A stretch of DNA of 64,000 bases from Adineta ricciae. Lineage: Eukaryota > Rotifera > Eurotatoria > Adinetida > Adinetidae. Position numbers and translations under genes: made by a program. Below the pieces are notes generated by a model. It did no database searches. It was not told the DNA's origin and saw only the letters and a list, made by a program, of their open reading frames with translations. Positions 1-10,897 of this stretch are shown here, piece by piece. Location: NCBI GenBank assembly GCA_905250025.1, contig CAJNOJ010000013.1, positions 806,001 to 870,000 of the forward strand. Direction: 5' to 3'. How positions within the stretch are numbered: position 1 is the first letter of the stretch; each line of letters opens with the position of its first letter.

Positions 1-578
1 ATGAATTACGAGTTTGACGGATCAGTTTCCAAGAAAGTTCTACTCGATTGACACTATCATTCCCACACTTTCTCCATTAGTTGGTAATCGATCTACGTAA
101 AAGAGGTCGCACTTTCGTTTAAGATTACATGTGTATGTACACAAATAGCGAGAGGAGGATGTTCGAAGCATTTGAAATCATATCGTGATTACTTGACTGA
201 AGGAAGTCATGCTTGTATAATCTGTTCGTTGTAACTAGCGGCGTCGGTTTCATATCTCCTTCAAAGACATAGAATGTCTCCTTGAGAAAAAAATCTATTA
301 AATAGAGATCCAGCTTCTGATATGACCATTTCTAACCTATAACCTCCATTGCGAATGTATGATAAACACGTTGCCTTCGAGTTTCTTGAAGTATGTATAC
401 GACAAGAGACCTTCATCATTGACAACCACCTACCGAACAATACATTCGGGCGCGAAAGATATCGGATGGTATGATGATGCTCGACAACATTATCTCCCCT
501 GCTTAGGCTTTGGCATAATTTTCTTTCTTTCTGTTCTCTAGATGTAGATATATTTATTAGAATTTCCAACGATTAGTA
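1..578. other. Intergenic, no gene recognised
   Basis: Short open frames occur on both strands, but none shows a recognisable domain, signal peptide or splice continuation. The last part is presumably the promoter and 5' leader of the GPCR gene that begins at 579. Confidence 0.5.
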
Positions 579-2495
579 ATGAACAATACAATATCTGATA
601 AAGGTTTTGTTAAATTTGCATCACGTAGTGAAGAATTTATTCTACCATGTTTATTATTAATTGGCACAACTTGTAATACACTAACATTTGCTGTGATGAG
701 ACGAGGTCGCATGCGACATTCATCATCATGTTTCTACATGGCTACATTGGCTATTGCTGATACGTTTGTTCTTTGGATTGGCTGTCTCAATCGTTGGTTA
801 GAGTTGTTAGACAAGAAACGACCAATTTTAGCTTGTAACTTGTGTTGCAAACTGGGCACATTTGCATTCTTCTTCTTTGCCGATTGTAGGTAAGTGAACG
901 GTATAGCGCATACCTTTTGCTCTTGTTTGTCTATCTTCAACTTATGACGAAACATCTCTAGGCACTGTAATACTATTACTTTCTTGTTAAAACATGCATC
1001 AGATCAAAAACAGCTTTCTAAATATACGCTCCGAAGTGCATTCCTTGAAACTTTGCAAAACAAAGACCTAGAGCAAAGATATTTTTAATTTCTCTCTATA
1101 TAAAATTCTTTTAGTGTCTGGATTACTGTTGCTATGACATTCGAACGATATATCGCTGTTTCTCAGCCATTACGTGCTAGTCAACTTTGTACAATCAAAC
1201 GTGCACGTTACATGCTGTTATTTGTATTCATCACATTTTTTTTAATCAACGCTCATTTTCTATGGACGTTTCATTTATCTCCAACGGAGTTACATTGTAT
1301 TCCATTGAATACTCAATCCTTGTTCATACGATATTTCACCTGGATTGATTCGTTCAAATACTCTTTCTGTCCATTTACACTTTTAATCACATTGAACATC
1401 TTGATTATCAAGAGTCTATTGAATGCGCGAAATGCAAATAAATATTTACAACAACAACTCTCCTCCGAAACCAGCTCAAGTCAACACGCAAGTAACTATT
1501 CGATGGCATATTCGGCAACCAATCTAAACTCGAACGTCTCGATTAAAAGAAAGAAATACACCCTTTCGCGTTCATCAAATGCGTGCCAGCAACAACAACA
1601 ACAACAACAACAACAGACTATGTCGACAAAAACTCTCGCTTGTCGACGAGTGAACCGTCGTTTGACAACAATGCTATTAGCTGTTTCATTTGCATTTTGT
1701 GTATGTTCAATGCCAATATCTATAATGCAATTAATCGATGCTATTTACTCTGACGTTGAAAATCGTTCACCAACAATGAATGCAGGTATTGCGATCGGCA
1801 AAATCATTGCAGAAATTTCGCAATATGTCAATCATTGTATGTTGATTTTATGAAAGAAAGAGGATTTCACTATAACATGTGTCTTTGCTTGTTGTTTAGC
1901 TTCCAATTTTTTTCTCTATGCATTCACGGGAAGAGTTTTTCGTCATGAACTTCGTCGATTGTTTAGTTGCCATGATTTTCTGTTTTTTACTTCGTCATCG
2001 TCATCTCAGCGTTTATCGAAACGTGCGAAAAAGTTAATGTTACTTCACAATCCATCACAAGGTGTCCATGAACACTTCTATTCAAATGGCAAGCGTCACA
2101 CACGAATCTTAGTTGCACCAAAACGACCATCGAATGTTTCGGATATATACACTTATCGGCAAAGTATTTGCAGTGCTCAATCATCGTTCGAAATTCCACT
2201 TGCTAATCAAAATTATCAATTGCGACAAAATTCGATGATGACCAACGATGATCAAGACGATCACTTTCTCACAGCGTATCAAAGGCAATCCCTCGGACCA
2301 CGAGCCAGTTCAATAACACAAACAACATCGATCATGTTATTGGATTCGCCGACAACACCTATCCGCCGTAACCGATCCGGTTTGGATCCATCTGTTTCTG
2401 ATACGAGAAGTCAACCGCAAGAACAGCCATCACCAGCGAAAACATCTGATGTAACAAAATCAATAGCTTTATCTGATGTCACATCAAATTCATGA
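579..2495 (+). CDS. Rhodopsin-like GPCR with polyglutamine loop, 3 exons
   Basis: Class A seven-transmembrane receptor, 542 aa, read from exons 579-889, 1115-1836 and 1900-2495; the introns have GTAAGT/TTTTAG and GTATGT/TTTAG ends and the frame closes exactly. TM1 carries the GN-type motif as GTTCNTLTF. TM3 ends in FERY in place of DRY, at the start of exon 2. TM7 reads NFFLYAFTGRVFRHEL, a variant of NPxxY followed by helix 8. The third intracellular loop is long, Ser/Gln-rich and holds ten consecutive glutamines. The cytoplasmic tail is also long. The overall layout resembles peptide (FMRFamide/TRH-like) receptors, but the ligand cannot be told from sequence. Three further GPCR genes lie within the next 10 kb. 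Confidence 0.85.
1588..1617 (+). repeat. CAG/CAA trinucleotide run encoding ten glutamines
   Basis: One CAG, eight CAA and a final CAG code for ten glutamines in the third intracellular loop of the GPCR. The run is nearly pure CAA, so it is a likely length-variable site. Confidence 0.85.
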
Positions 2496-2640
2496 TATGA
2501 CTGAAAAACAGAAAGTGATGAATTGTTTTGATTTAGTCATATATCTACTGTTTAATCGTGTATACATATATTTATGTGTATCTATGTCAAAAGATGTGAT
2601 CGTACATTGTGTGCAAACTTCAATCTATTCTTTAACATAA

Positions 2641-2646
2641 AATAAA
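2641..2646 (+). terminator. Poly(A) signal of the first GPCR
   Basis: AATAAA lies about 145 bp after the stop codon of the receptor gene, and a second A-rich ATAATAAAA follows within 10 bp. Confidence 0.5.
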
Positions 2647-2659
2647 TTGAAATAATAAA

Positions 2660-4097
2660 AAGTGGCCTATCTTCAGCGTATTGCCTAGATAAGTATCTTT
2701 TGAGTTTATCCATAGTCGGAATTTTACTCCTTCTCAAAACTATGCCAGCAATTCATCAGATCATCATGACATGATACATTAATAAGAAATATAAAACTAA
2801 ACGTACCATATGGAATACATAATCAAATACCATACTGAATATGTCGAGCAAGATCTTTTATCATTCTTCTACTAGAAATCTAGAAACACTGCACGTAATC
2901 ACGCGATGTCTTAATAACCTGCAAAATATTCTTTTTATTTGAATAATGATACTTTCGATGAATTAATCTTGATGGATCTCGAAGAAAGTCTTGATCTGAG
3001 CTTTTTCTAAAAAATCTTTGAAAGCCTTTCCATTTTTCTTGGTCATCATAGTTTTTGAATATGCAAAATCTAGAAATAGACACAGTTAGAGCCTGCTGAT
3101 TTAGCAGATTAACTTTCTTGAGCTGTGTTGAAATTATTCAATAGAAACGGATTGCGCGTGAAGATTAAGCACATTTGTTCGTATCTATTTTCTGTGGGAT
3201 ATAAAAAGTATCATTTGCAGAAGCATCCGTTAATGAACGTGCACTGTACGTTCAATTTTGCTTAACCCGAGAATATCAGAATGCAGTTTTCATTAAATAA
3301 ACGGAATATTCTTTTGATATTCAAAATCAAGGAGGTGAAGAGCGCGTAAAGCGAAGAACGGAAATCTGCTGTTTTCATTTTTCGAACACGTGAGAAAAAA
3401 TTAGAACTGCTAAAAGAAATAAATGCATCAATAAACAGTATAATAATAACTTACTAACAATACGATCATTTGGTTCCGTGATGAACTCTATGATATTTCA
3501 TCTTTTCAGTCTGATTGAGGCGGGGAAGAAGCTGTTTTTATCAAATAATAGAAATTCTACGTCCATTTAACAAAAAAGTGTCACGTTCAAGCTTTGTAGC
3601 TCTAAAAAAAAGTTTTTTGTCTCTTGACGAGTCTTATGATGGTGTCTGATAAGTCTTTTCATTATGTAGATTGGAATTATCTTAAGAAAAACTCAGCTAA
3701 GTAAGAACATTGTTCATGCGTCATTCATTTGATAATAAATACCAATGCGGAGTTTTTCTAATACAAAGCAATCTGACGTTTTAATCGCATCTAAAACTCA
3801 TACCTCTACGATGATATTTATGGACTGATGCCCTTACTTTGTGTCATTGTGAGGATGGTCTTAAACGGCCTTTATTCCAAGATCAGCTTAAAGTCTATCG
3901 TCGATGAAAACGTAGGACCAATTTGTGAAATAAATCAATCATTTAAACTATACATTATTGTACAAGTAAATTAAGATTCTATTTATGCGAGTAGCGCTAA
4001 GAGTACTTATGCTTTTAAACGTCGAAAACATATCTACATTTTCATTAGTCACATTTCGTCGCCGTCGGTTCCGACGTCATTACACAGTGAGCAGATG
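2660..4097. other. Intergenic, AT-rich, no gene recognised
   Basis: I see no open frame with a recognisable domain, no tRNA-like T-arm and no terminal inverted repeats. The right end holds the promoter of the next GPCR. Confidence 0.45.
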
Positions 4098-4107
4098 TAT
4101 ATATAAG
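4098..4107 (+). promoter_or_regulatory. TATA box upstream of second GPCR
   Basis: TATATATAAG stands about 95 bp before the start codon at 4202 and is followed by a GC-richer stretch and a pyrimidine-rich leader, the usual layout of a core promoter with a roughly 70 nt leader. The transcription start itself is not visible. Confidence 0.5.
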
Positions 4108-4201
4108 GACGCGCTGTTCTTTTTCTTTCTTCAAAATTTAGTTGTCATTTCAGACTGAAAATTTCAACACATTCAATTTGTTATCATAAATTCTAATCAA
4201 T

Positions 4202-5298
4202 ATGTCAACATCACTTGTTGAAGCTCAACGGGCCATGTCCCTGTATGGTCTATCGACTTTTTTGGTATTCGGCACTGTTGGTAACATACTTTTGATCTGT
4301 ATTCTTGTTCAACGTACACATCGACAGAATTCTTGTTCTCTATATCTACTTTCGGCAACGATTGTGAATCTAATTTTGATTGAATGCATCCTTCCTGCTG
4401 CGGTTTATTCAGGAAAATATATTGATCCACAAAACATTTCATTAACGTGGTGTAAAATTCGCAGTTATCTATTTAATGCTCTACTCATGCTCTATCGATG
4501 GTATAAAATGGCTGCCTGCGTAGATCGTGCAGCCATGTGCAATCATCGTGCATGGATACGATCATTTAGTCAGGCCCGTGTTGCTTGTCGAGTAATATTG
4601 GGTATAACGATCGTTTGGCTTATTATTCCCATTCATTTGGGACTCTTCTTTCGCATTGAGAATGGCCACTGTGTACCCGAATCAGGTCTCTACGCGAAAC
4701 TGTTCAGTGTTTATTCGATCATTATCTCTGGATGGTCACCACCAATCGTCATGGCAATATTCGGTATTATCTCTTATCAAAACCTGAAAAAAGTACGTTT
4801 ATACACTCGCGTGAACTAATTTGATCGATGAAATCTATTCATTTTTAGGTGAGAGCACGAATTCGTTCGACAAATTTTGGAGAACAAAACATGGTGGTCA
4901 ATGTTATAGCACCCGGAAAACAGCGAATCGGTAATCGAGATCAACAGCTAATCATTTTATTGATGTGCGAAGTTTTACTCTATATCAGCACGAATCTTCT
5001 TTATTCAATTAATATAACCTATTCTGCAATCACATCCAACGATCAGAAAACCGGTGAACGTCTTCGCATCGAATCATTTATTTCATATTTTTCGACTCCA
5101 TTCCTGATTATCATTAACAATTGTGCACCATTCTATCTCTATCTGTGTGTGTCAAGTAAATTTCGAAAGGACGTTAAGAATCTTTTTCGCGCATGTTTCT
5201 GCTGTCTCCGCCCAAATTCATTAACCGCTGTGGACCACCGCTCAAAAGCAACAGCAGCCATGGCAATTAATCCAGCAGCTTCAATATCACGTCAATAA
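4202..5298 (+). CDS. Rhodopsin-like GPCR, divergent, 2 exons
   Basis: Predicted seven-transmembrane receptor of 346 aa from exons 4202-4792 and 4849-5298, joined across a 56 nt GTACGT/TTTTAG intron in phase 0. TM1 has GTVGNILLI. The end of TM3 reads ACVDRAAMC, so the tyrosine of DRY is replaced. TM7 has NNCAPFYLYLCVSSKFRK, a variant of the NPxxY and helix 8 region. The short loops, the DRx motif and the length resemble the two receptors at 9240 and 10898, so it probably belongs to the same lineage-expanded family. The ligand is unknown. A TATA box lies upstream. Confidence 0.8.
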
Positions 5299-6153
5299 TA
5301 ACTTAGTTTTGCTCGAACTCACGGTTTGCTTTCACTTTTTAAAATCTAATAAACTAAAATCCCCGATGTCTGTCATAAATACATCTTCCATTTCTACACT
5401 CTAAAAATACTAATCCTATTACTCAGCTCAGCAAGAATATCTTGAGATGGAATGTCGAGGCTCGGTTAATCAAGTGCATTATTCCGCAAAAACAAGAATT
5501 AAACATACGGGGAAAGTATTAGCGGTCAATACGATGAATTCAAGATTATGGAAACGAATATCTAGGGATAATTTTCTATTTCAGGTACTTTTTTCTTCTA
5601 GTCTTATGACCATAAGCGGTGCACTCGAAGATCTTTCCCTAACAATTACAGCCGCGTATTGGGGAAGTATAAATGAATCTAATTACTAATTATTATCGTT
5701 AGGATTTCGAATACAAATGATAATTCACAAAAAAACAACCGTATGAATTACTGAAATCCTGCGGATGTATATTTTTAGAAAGGATTCTTCTCAACAATAT
5801 CATACCATGATGATCAAAACCGTTTTGTGACGCGCGTAATTTTCCTATTTTTGAAAAAGGACAATAGAACATAGACACAGAAATTGTAATCAAGAAATGA
5901 ACTATTAGTCCATTTCCAGTCGTGCATGATCCACATTTTTCTTGTTGCCTGTTTCATATTTTCCAGCCGAATACTTTGAAGTTCTGTGACAAAGGTAATA
6001 GTTCAAGGTAACATAATTATACAGATGTCACATGCTGTTGTTACAATTTTGTTTTACATCCGGATGCTGCACTCCAAGAGAAAGATTTGTTCATCATAAT
6101 CTTCAACGTTCATACTTTGTTGTCTCGATGAAAGAGATGCTCGTTTAGTACAT
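5299..6153. other. Intergenic, no gene recognised
   Basis: Only short frames without recognisable motifs occur, for example 5447-5689. This stretch leads up to the TTAA-flanked element that starts at 6158. Confidence 0.45.
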
Positions 6154-6157
6154 TTAA
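6154..6157. repeat. TTAA target-site duplication, left
   Basis: TTAA directly precedes the CCC of the left terminal inverted repeat. The matching copy lies at 6803-6806 directly after the right inverted repeat, as in piggyBac-superfamily insertions. Confidence 0.7.
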
Positions 6158-6802
6158 CCCTTAAAAACCGAAGGGGTTTTTTGAATGCAGGTAACGAAAT
6201 AATCGTATAAATGAAGATTCTGGAGTATGAATATGCATATATCATGGTCAAAACCGCTGGGTGGTGCTAAAAATGTTTTTCACCCAGACGGTCTGGGTGA
6301 AGTACGATCCTAATAACTTTCCGCGTGGGTGGCCATGTAATATGGTTTAGGACCACCGTGAATTTATTCTGGTGATATTTTCAGGTATCTTTGATTATTT
6401 TTTGAGCAAAAAATTCACAATTACCTAGGTTACTGTGCTAAAAATGCCTCTAAAACGATACTTTTTTACCACGACACAATGACTTGTTATAACAGTAAAA
6501 ACCGTGCGAAGTTGTTTTATATTACGGTTTACGATTGTTTCTCACGATATTACTCAAAATCTGTATTGTATATGCCAAGATATAGAAATATCCGCGCACC
6601 CAATTTTGATTAAAAATAGACTCGCACTCAAAGCTGTGTCGAAGTTCGCGAAAACTGTTTTAGCGTGATTTTCCTCCGTCACACATTCATCTTGACTGTC
6701 TTTGTTCAGGAAAACAGTAGCTTTCATGAATACAACTTAACTCATCTGTTCTACCGCGATTGATCCAATGTTCCTTGGAAGGGACATCTCGGCTTTTAAG
6801 GG
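6158..6802. mobile_element. piggyBac-like non-autonomous element (MITE), 645 bp
   Basis: The ends are inverted repeats. The left begins CCCTTAAAAACCGA and the right, on the other strand, begins CCCTTAAAAGCCGA, a match at 13 of 14 positions. Both ends are flanked directly by TTAA. Terminal CCC and a TTAA target duplication are hallmarks of the piggyBac superfamily. The 645 bp interior has no transposase-length frame, so the copy could only move with a transposase supplied in trans. Just inside the left half is a near-perfect palindrome (6279-6301). What is directly seen is the TIR/TSD structure; the superfamily assignment follows from the known TTAA preference. Confidence 0.75.
6279..6301. repeat. 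Internal palindrome of the MITE
   Basis: Two perfect 11-base arms (TTCACCCAGAC and GTCTGGGTGAA) surround a single G. A related GGGTGG motif lies shortly upstream. It may be a subterminal transposase-binding site or simply a stable hairpin. Confidence 0.75.
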
Positions 6803-6806
6803 TTAA
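6803..6806. repeat. TTAA target-site duplication, right
   Basis: TTAA directly follows the GGG of the right terminal inverted repeat and matches the copy at 6154-6157. Confidence 0.7.
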
Positions 6807-7263
6807 GGTATATCGTATAGCGAATTATTTCTCCATTGAGAAAAATCAATCTTGAATAACGGCAAATCTATCAGATTTCGAATGACTTCTTTCGTTGGAA
6901 GTAAAGGCATTGACACTCTTTGTTTAATAAAATCATCAAATATCAACGAACGGTACATTATGAGAACAGATAGTTCACACAAAGTGTTACTACAGCTGAT
7001 CAGTCCAGCGCATAAGTGTTCGCCTATCTGTAGCGTTTGAGTTTCTTCGAAAGAAAACCGCTTGGTTTGAGAAGAAAAAAAACATCCTCATGTACAATTT
7101 TCTTCTCTCCTATTTTCTGATACATACACGCACCACGCACACATACAAAGAGCAAGACGAGCACAATGAAAAAGCAGGAAAAAACGCAACAAGAAGAAAA
7201 GAGAACAACATTCAACAAAACAAAAGAGAACAGCATCGAGTTCTCTTCGTAAATTTGTTTGCT
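6807..7263. other. Intergenic, likely 3' region of pinin gene
   Basis: I see no supported gene. The right-hand part lies directly downstream of the pinin stop codon on the minus strand and is probably its 3' untranslated region. Confidence 0.4.
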
Positions 7264-8406
7264 TTATTCATCAACCGCGGAGTGACTGTTTGGTTTCGTG
7301 TTGGCTGATTCAGAATTATCGTAAATCACCGTACGTGTTAGCTTTGGCACTGAAGTACCATTTGTATTGTTATTGGACGGTTCATTATTCGAATGAACTG
7401 CTGTTGTACTGACGATTTCACTTTTGATTCCCGGTGCGGACAAAGTAATTTCATCAGGTAAATCAGCTAATGCGCTGTCATCATCTTCATCATCATCATC
7501 ATCATTATCGTGTTCATCTAATTTTCTCTTTCTGTTTCTTTTGCTTTCGTCATCATCATCGCCATTTACATCTGTGGACATATTTTCTAGTGTTTCTAAT
7601 TTTTCTTCGCATTCGCGTTTGAATTCTTCCAATTCTTTCTCAAGTTCAGTTTGACTTTCTTGGAATTTTTTCTCGAAAACTTCATCGATGGAACCTTTGG
7701 GTAAGAAGAACACATAAGGTTTGGTTTGAGTTCGAATGAAGTGCTTCAATCGACGATGATTCTCTTCAGTGTTATCCAGCCGTTGTTTAATGTCAAGTTT
7801 CATATTAAGTAGTTTCAATTGTTGTTGAAAATCTTTTTTTGTTGCTAACAATTCTGTACGTTCGTGTTTTTTATTTTCACGTTCTTTTTCTTGTTTCTCT
7901 TCTAAACGGCGTTCGATTTCTTGTCGTTTCAGGCCAACAGTTTGTTCATTGTACGCATTGGCTTCCGCTTTGAATTTGTTCAATGTACCTAAGAGAACAC
8001 CGAACATACGACGATTCCGTCCCGTTGACTGCTGATCACGATTGACTAACGAAATAAGATCATCTTTGGTCTTGATGATTTTGTTCGTCGGAACGATAGA
8101 TGAATGAAGAGATTTGGACGGTGACGAAGTTTCCTCGAAACTGTTCTCTCCAAATGATGATGTACTCGGTTCGTCATACGACGAAGATGATATTCGAGAA
8201 CGCTTGGCACTTGCTGGATCGTCTGATGATGGATGACCGTTTGTAGAAAATGTACGTTGGTTACTCGTTGATGATGTTGTGATGCGAAAATTTGGCGGAA
8301 CATATGTTTGTTTGAGACGCGTATCGATATCTTGTAATTTCGACCATAAGTCCTGTCGAGCACGTCGCAATTCTTCAGCGGATAGATTTGTAGTTGCACT
8401 ACTCAT
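7264..8406 (-). CDS. PNN: Pinin-like nuclear speckle protein
   Basis: 380 aa, uninterrupted. The start at 8406 was chosen because the protein then begins MSSATTNLSAEELRRARQDL, a coiled N-terminus typical of pinin; the 16 codons upstream look like leader. Residues 131-150 contain the pinin/SDK core block (RRMFGVLLGTLNKF), followed to about residue 290 by a long charged coiled coil. Residues about 300-330 form a KRKR and Asp/Glu tract that looks like a nuclear localisation and acidic region. The Ser-rich region before the core and the short C-terminus are low complexity. Pinin family proteins associate with the exon junction complex and with splicing speckles. The vertebrate RS-rich C-terminal extension is missing. 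Confidence 0.85.
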   Translation of the reverse strand: MSSATTNLSAEELRRARQDLWSKLQDIDTRLKQTYVPPNFRITTSSTSNQRTFSTNGHPSSDDPASAKRSRISSSSYDEPSTSSFGENSFEETSSPSKSLHSSIVPTNKIIKTKDDLISLVNRDQQSTGRNRRMFGVLLGTLNKFKAEANAYNEQTVGLKRQEIERRLEEKQEKERENKKHERTELLATKKDFQQQLKLLNMKLDIKQRLDNTEENHRRLKHFIRTQTKPYVFFLPKGSIDEVFEKKFQESQTELEKELEEFKRECEEKLETLENMSTDVNGDDDDESKRNRKRKLDEHDNDDDDDEDDDSALADLPDEITLSAPGIKSEIVSTTAVHSNNEPSNNNTNGTSVPKLTRTVIYDNSESANTKPNSHSAVDE

Positions 8407-9239
8407 TTGCGATCGTTCAAGGTTTACTACAAGAGATAAGAACAAACGAAACAAAAAATCAGTTCAGATTTTGAAATATTGATATACGAATGAATGAATT
8501 GTTCGGCCATGTTGGCTAAGTCACAGAGAACGAAAGTCGAACAGCCAATTGTGGAAAAGATGAACATGTTTGCTAGTGACAATGATTTCTTCATTTGAAA
8601 ATTAAGCGAAAAGAAAAAAAGGGAAAATGAAATTAGTATGAAAGAAATTTCAAAAATGAAAAATCGCTGCTATCATCCTAGACCTAACAATCAGCGCCAT
8701 CTATCACACGCCAAGTACATGCACACTTGTTACTTGCTTACACATAGGGAGCGCGTGATATGTTTTAATTATTTTCAATTGAAAATGTACTTTCTTGGAA
8801 CAAAACACGACCTTCTGCTGATGAATGATAACGCGCCATTCTAATCTAACGAAGTATTCAAAGGATTAGAATACGGCTGATTTAATAAAGCTGCCTACAC
8901 AATATTGCTTTTCTATTTTTTCGGTCGATATGACAAGATTATAGGAAAAATCGTAATATTACAGAAAATGATATTGCTGTCTCTGATTTGCCTTAACCAA
9001 TAAGTCAACATAGGCAAAGAGAATCTTTTGGCAAAGTGTTACGGACTCGAGTTCATGCTGCAGACACGTCAATGAGCGGATTATACTCTTACACTTTCAT
9101 AATTGACTGTATTCAATGAGCGTCTTCCTCTTTCTAATAATTCTATTTTTCTCTGATAGGATACGTCAACTATATTCTGCCAGCGAGGATTGTATTAAAA
9201 AAATATGAAGTTTCATTCTAACATTTCTTTATTACAGAT
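8407..9239. other. Intergenic between divergent pinin and GPCR genes
   Basis: No gene is recognised. At the right edge, TTTCTTTATTACAG ends two bases before the GPCR start codon. This is a good splice-acceptor sequence and suggests that the receptor has an intron in its 5' leader. Confidence 0.45.
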
Positions 9240-10163
9240 ATGTCGGATGCTGTCTATTCCATTTTGAGTCGATATACACAACCACCACTTATTATCTTTG
9301 GGACTCTAGGTGCCATATTCAACCAAATATTGTTCTCTTCCCGAAAATCTCTGCGAAGTAATTCATGCTCATTTTATTTTCGGGCACTGTCAATCAACGA
9401 TTTACTCGTTATATACGCATATGTACTTCTTCAGTGGATCGCTGATCAATATAAATTCGATCTATTAAAAACATGCATTCCGATTTGTAAAATCAAAACT
9501 TATATTAATTGTATTCTGTATACTCTGTCACCGTACTTTGTCGTTTTGGCTTGTTTCGATCGTTTGTGTACCAGTTCACGCAATGCTAATTTACGACGAA
9601 TTGCCACACCTCGTATTGCATCTTATCTGACACTTGCGATGATAGTGATTGTCGTTGCTGCCTACTCTCATATTCCTATCTACACTACTCTGTTTCTTGG
9701 TCCAACCGGATTCACTTGTTTAAGTACTAACCTAACGTACAGCAAGATCAACGCGATATTTGTTTTGATTTTTCTTGCAATTTTACCTCCGGTTTTAATG
9801 ACAACGTGTTGTAGCACAACATTGATTCTTCTTCGTATTCAACGTCGACGAGTTATGCCTATCAATCAAGCACGTATACGTCAGCGTGATACCCAAATAT
9901 TCAAAATGCTGCTTCTCTATGTGGCATTTCACTTGATATGCACAATACCATTTAGTGTTGTTCTACTAATTGCCGTTTATCAACTACCAGCACCATCAGC
10001 TACAATCGTTTCACTATATCAATCGTTTGTATTACTGTTCAACGCAAGTTTTTCCATTAGCTTCTACGTCTATACGCTTAGTACACCGTTTTATCGGCAT
10101 GAGTTTCTAAGTTTAACAATGAACATTTTCAAACGATGTCGGAGAATAATTAAACCCAACTAA
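9240..10163 (+). CDS. Rhodopsin-like GPCR, intronless coding, tandem copy 1
   Basis: 307 aa in a single exon with seven hydrophobic segments. The motifs shared with its neighbour at 10898 include RKSLR.NSC, FRALSINDLLVIY at the loop1/TM2 boundary, LACFDR in TM3 (DRL in place of DRY), RQRD before TM6, and FYVYTLSTPFYRHEF at TM7 and helix 8. The two genes are clearly paralogues made by tandem duplication, now well diverged. A probable acceptor AG lies two bases upstream of the ATG, so a leader intron is likely. The ligand is unknown; the family looks lineage-specific. Confidence 0.8.
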   Translation: MSDAVYSILSRYTQPPLIIFGTLGAIFNQILFSSRKSLRSNSCSFYFRALSINDLLVIYAYVLLQWIADQYKFDLLKTCIPICKIKTYINCILYTLSPYFVVLACFDRLCTSSRNANLRRIATPRIASYLTLAMIVIVVAAYSHIPIYTTLFLGPTGFTCLSTNLTYSKINAIFVLIFLAILPPVLMTTCCSTTLILLRIQRRRVMPINQARIRQRDTQIFKMLLLYVAFHLICTIPFSVVLLIAVYQLPAPSATIVSLYQSFVLLFNASFSISFYVYTLSTPFYRHEFLSLTMNIFKRCRRIIKPN

Positions 10164-10897
10164 AATCATCTATCAGTGACTCAGTCTTTTCTTTGAATGT
10201 ATGTTTTTCGTCTGTTTGTGTATTAAATATATTGCGTTCAACGAATGCTAAGAAAATAAAGTAACATAGATGCATTTACCACAATACGGCAAGTTTTCGT
10301 ATTCAAACAAGAAATCTATTTGAATTATAAAAATATTCTATATCAGTTTGAGAATTTTTATAAGTTTAGATAATCTGCTTACGATAACCAGTCATTAAAC
10401 TTCGTTAGCTAAGTAGATTTTGATTGGAAAAAAATAGAACATTATTAGTAGGAGATGTCATATCCCGACAGTATCTTGATCATTAGAATACCAAAATAAG
10501 GATTGAGAATCTCATGATTTTTGTCTAATACGCCCGATTTAATTAATCGGAAGCATATACTGAGAATGACCATTGATTTTCAAAGTACTTCTTAAGCATC
10601 AATACAGAACTACAGTAAAATGAATCGTCATAAAGTGTATTCCAACAGTGATAATGATGACTGCTCAATATAGCATCGCACAATGCTCACTAATACGTAA
10701 TAGTCCTTATGGTAATTAGTAATCAAATTGAGATTAATCTATATTTAAAAATAGAGAGAAGATATATTCTGACGCTGAGATGAGCGGTGCATACCTCGGG
10801 ATTATATTCCTTGCGTGATGATTAATACAAAAACAGTTAATGGAAGAAAGCTGACAAAAGTGCTATCCAGTTGCTAAAAGGACGACTTTGCAGTAAA
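10164..10897. other. Intergenic between tandem GPCR genes
   Basis: AATAAA at 10255-10260 is a likely poly(A) signal of the upstream receptor. Nothing else is recognised. Confidence 0.45.

Noticed and set aside
5447-5689. 80-codon plus-strand frame after the second GPCR
   Set aside because: No motif, no splice continuation and no plausible promoter; its length is expected by chance.
7424-7654. Plus-strand poly-serine frame
   Set aside because: It is the reverse complement of the acidic Asp/Glu tract of pinin.
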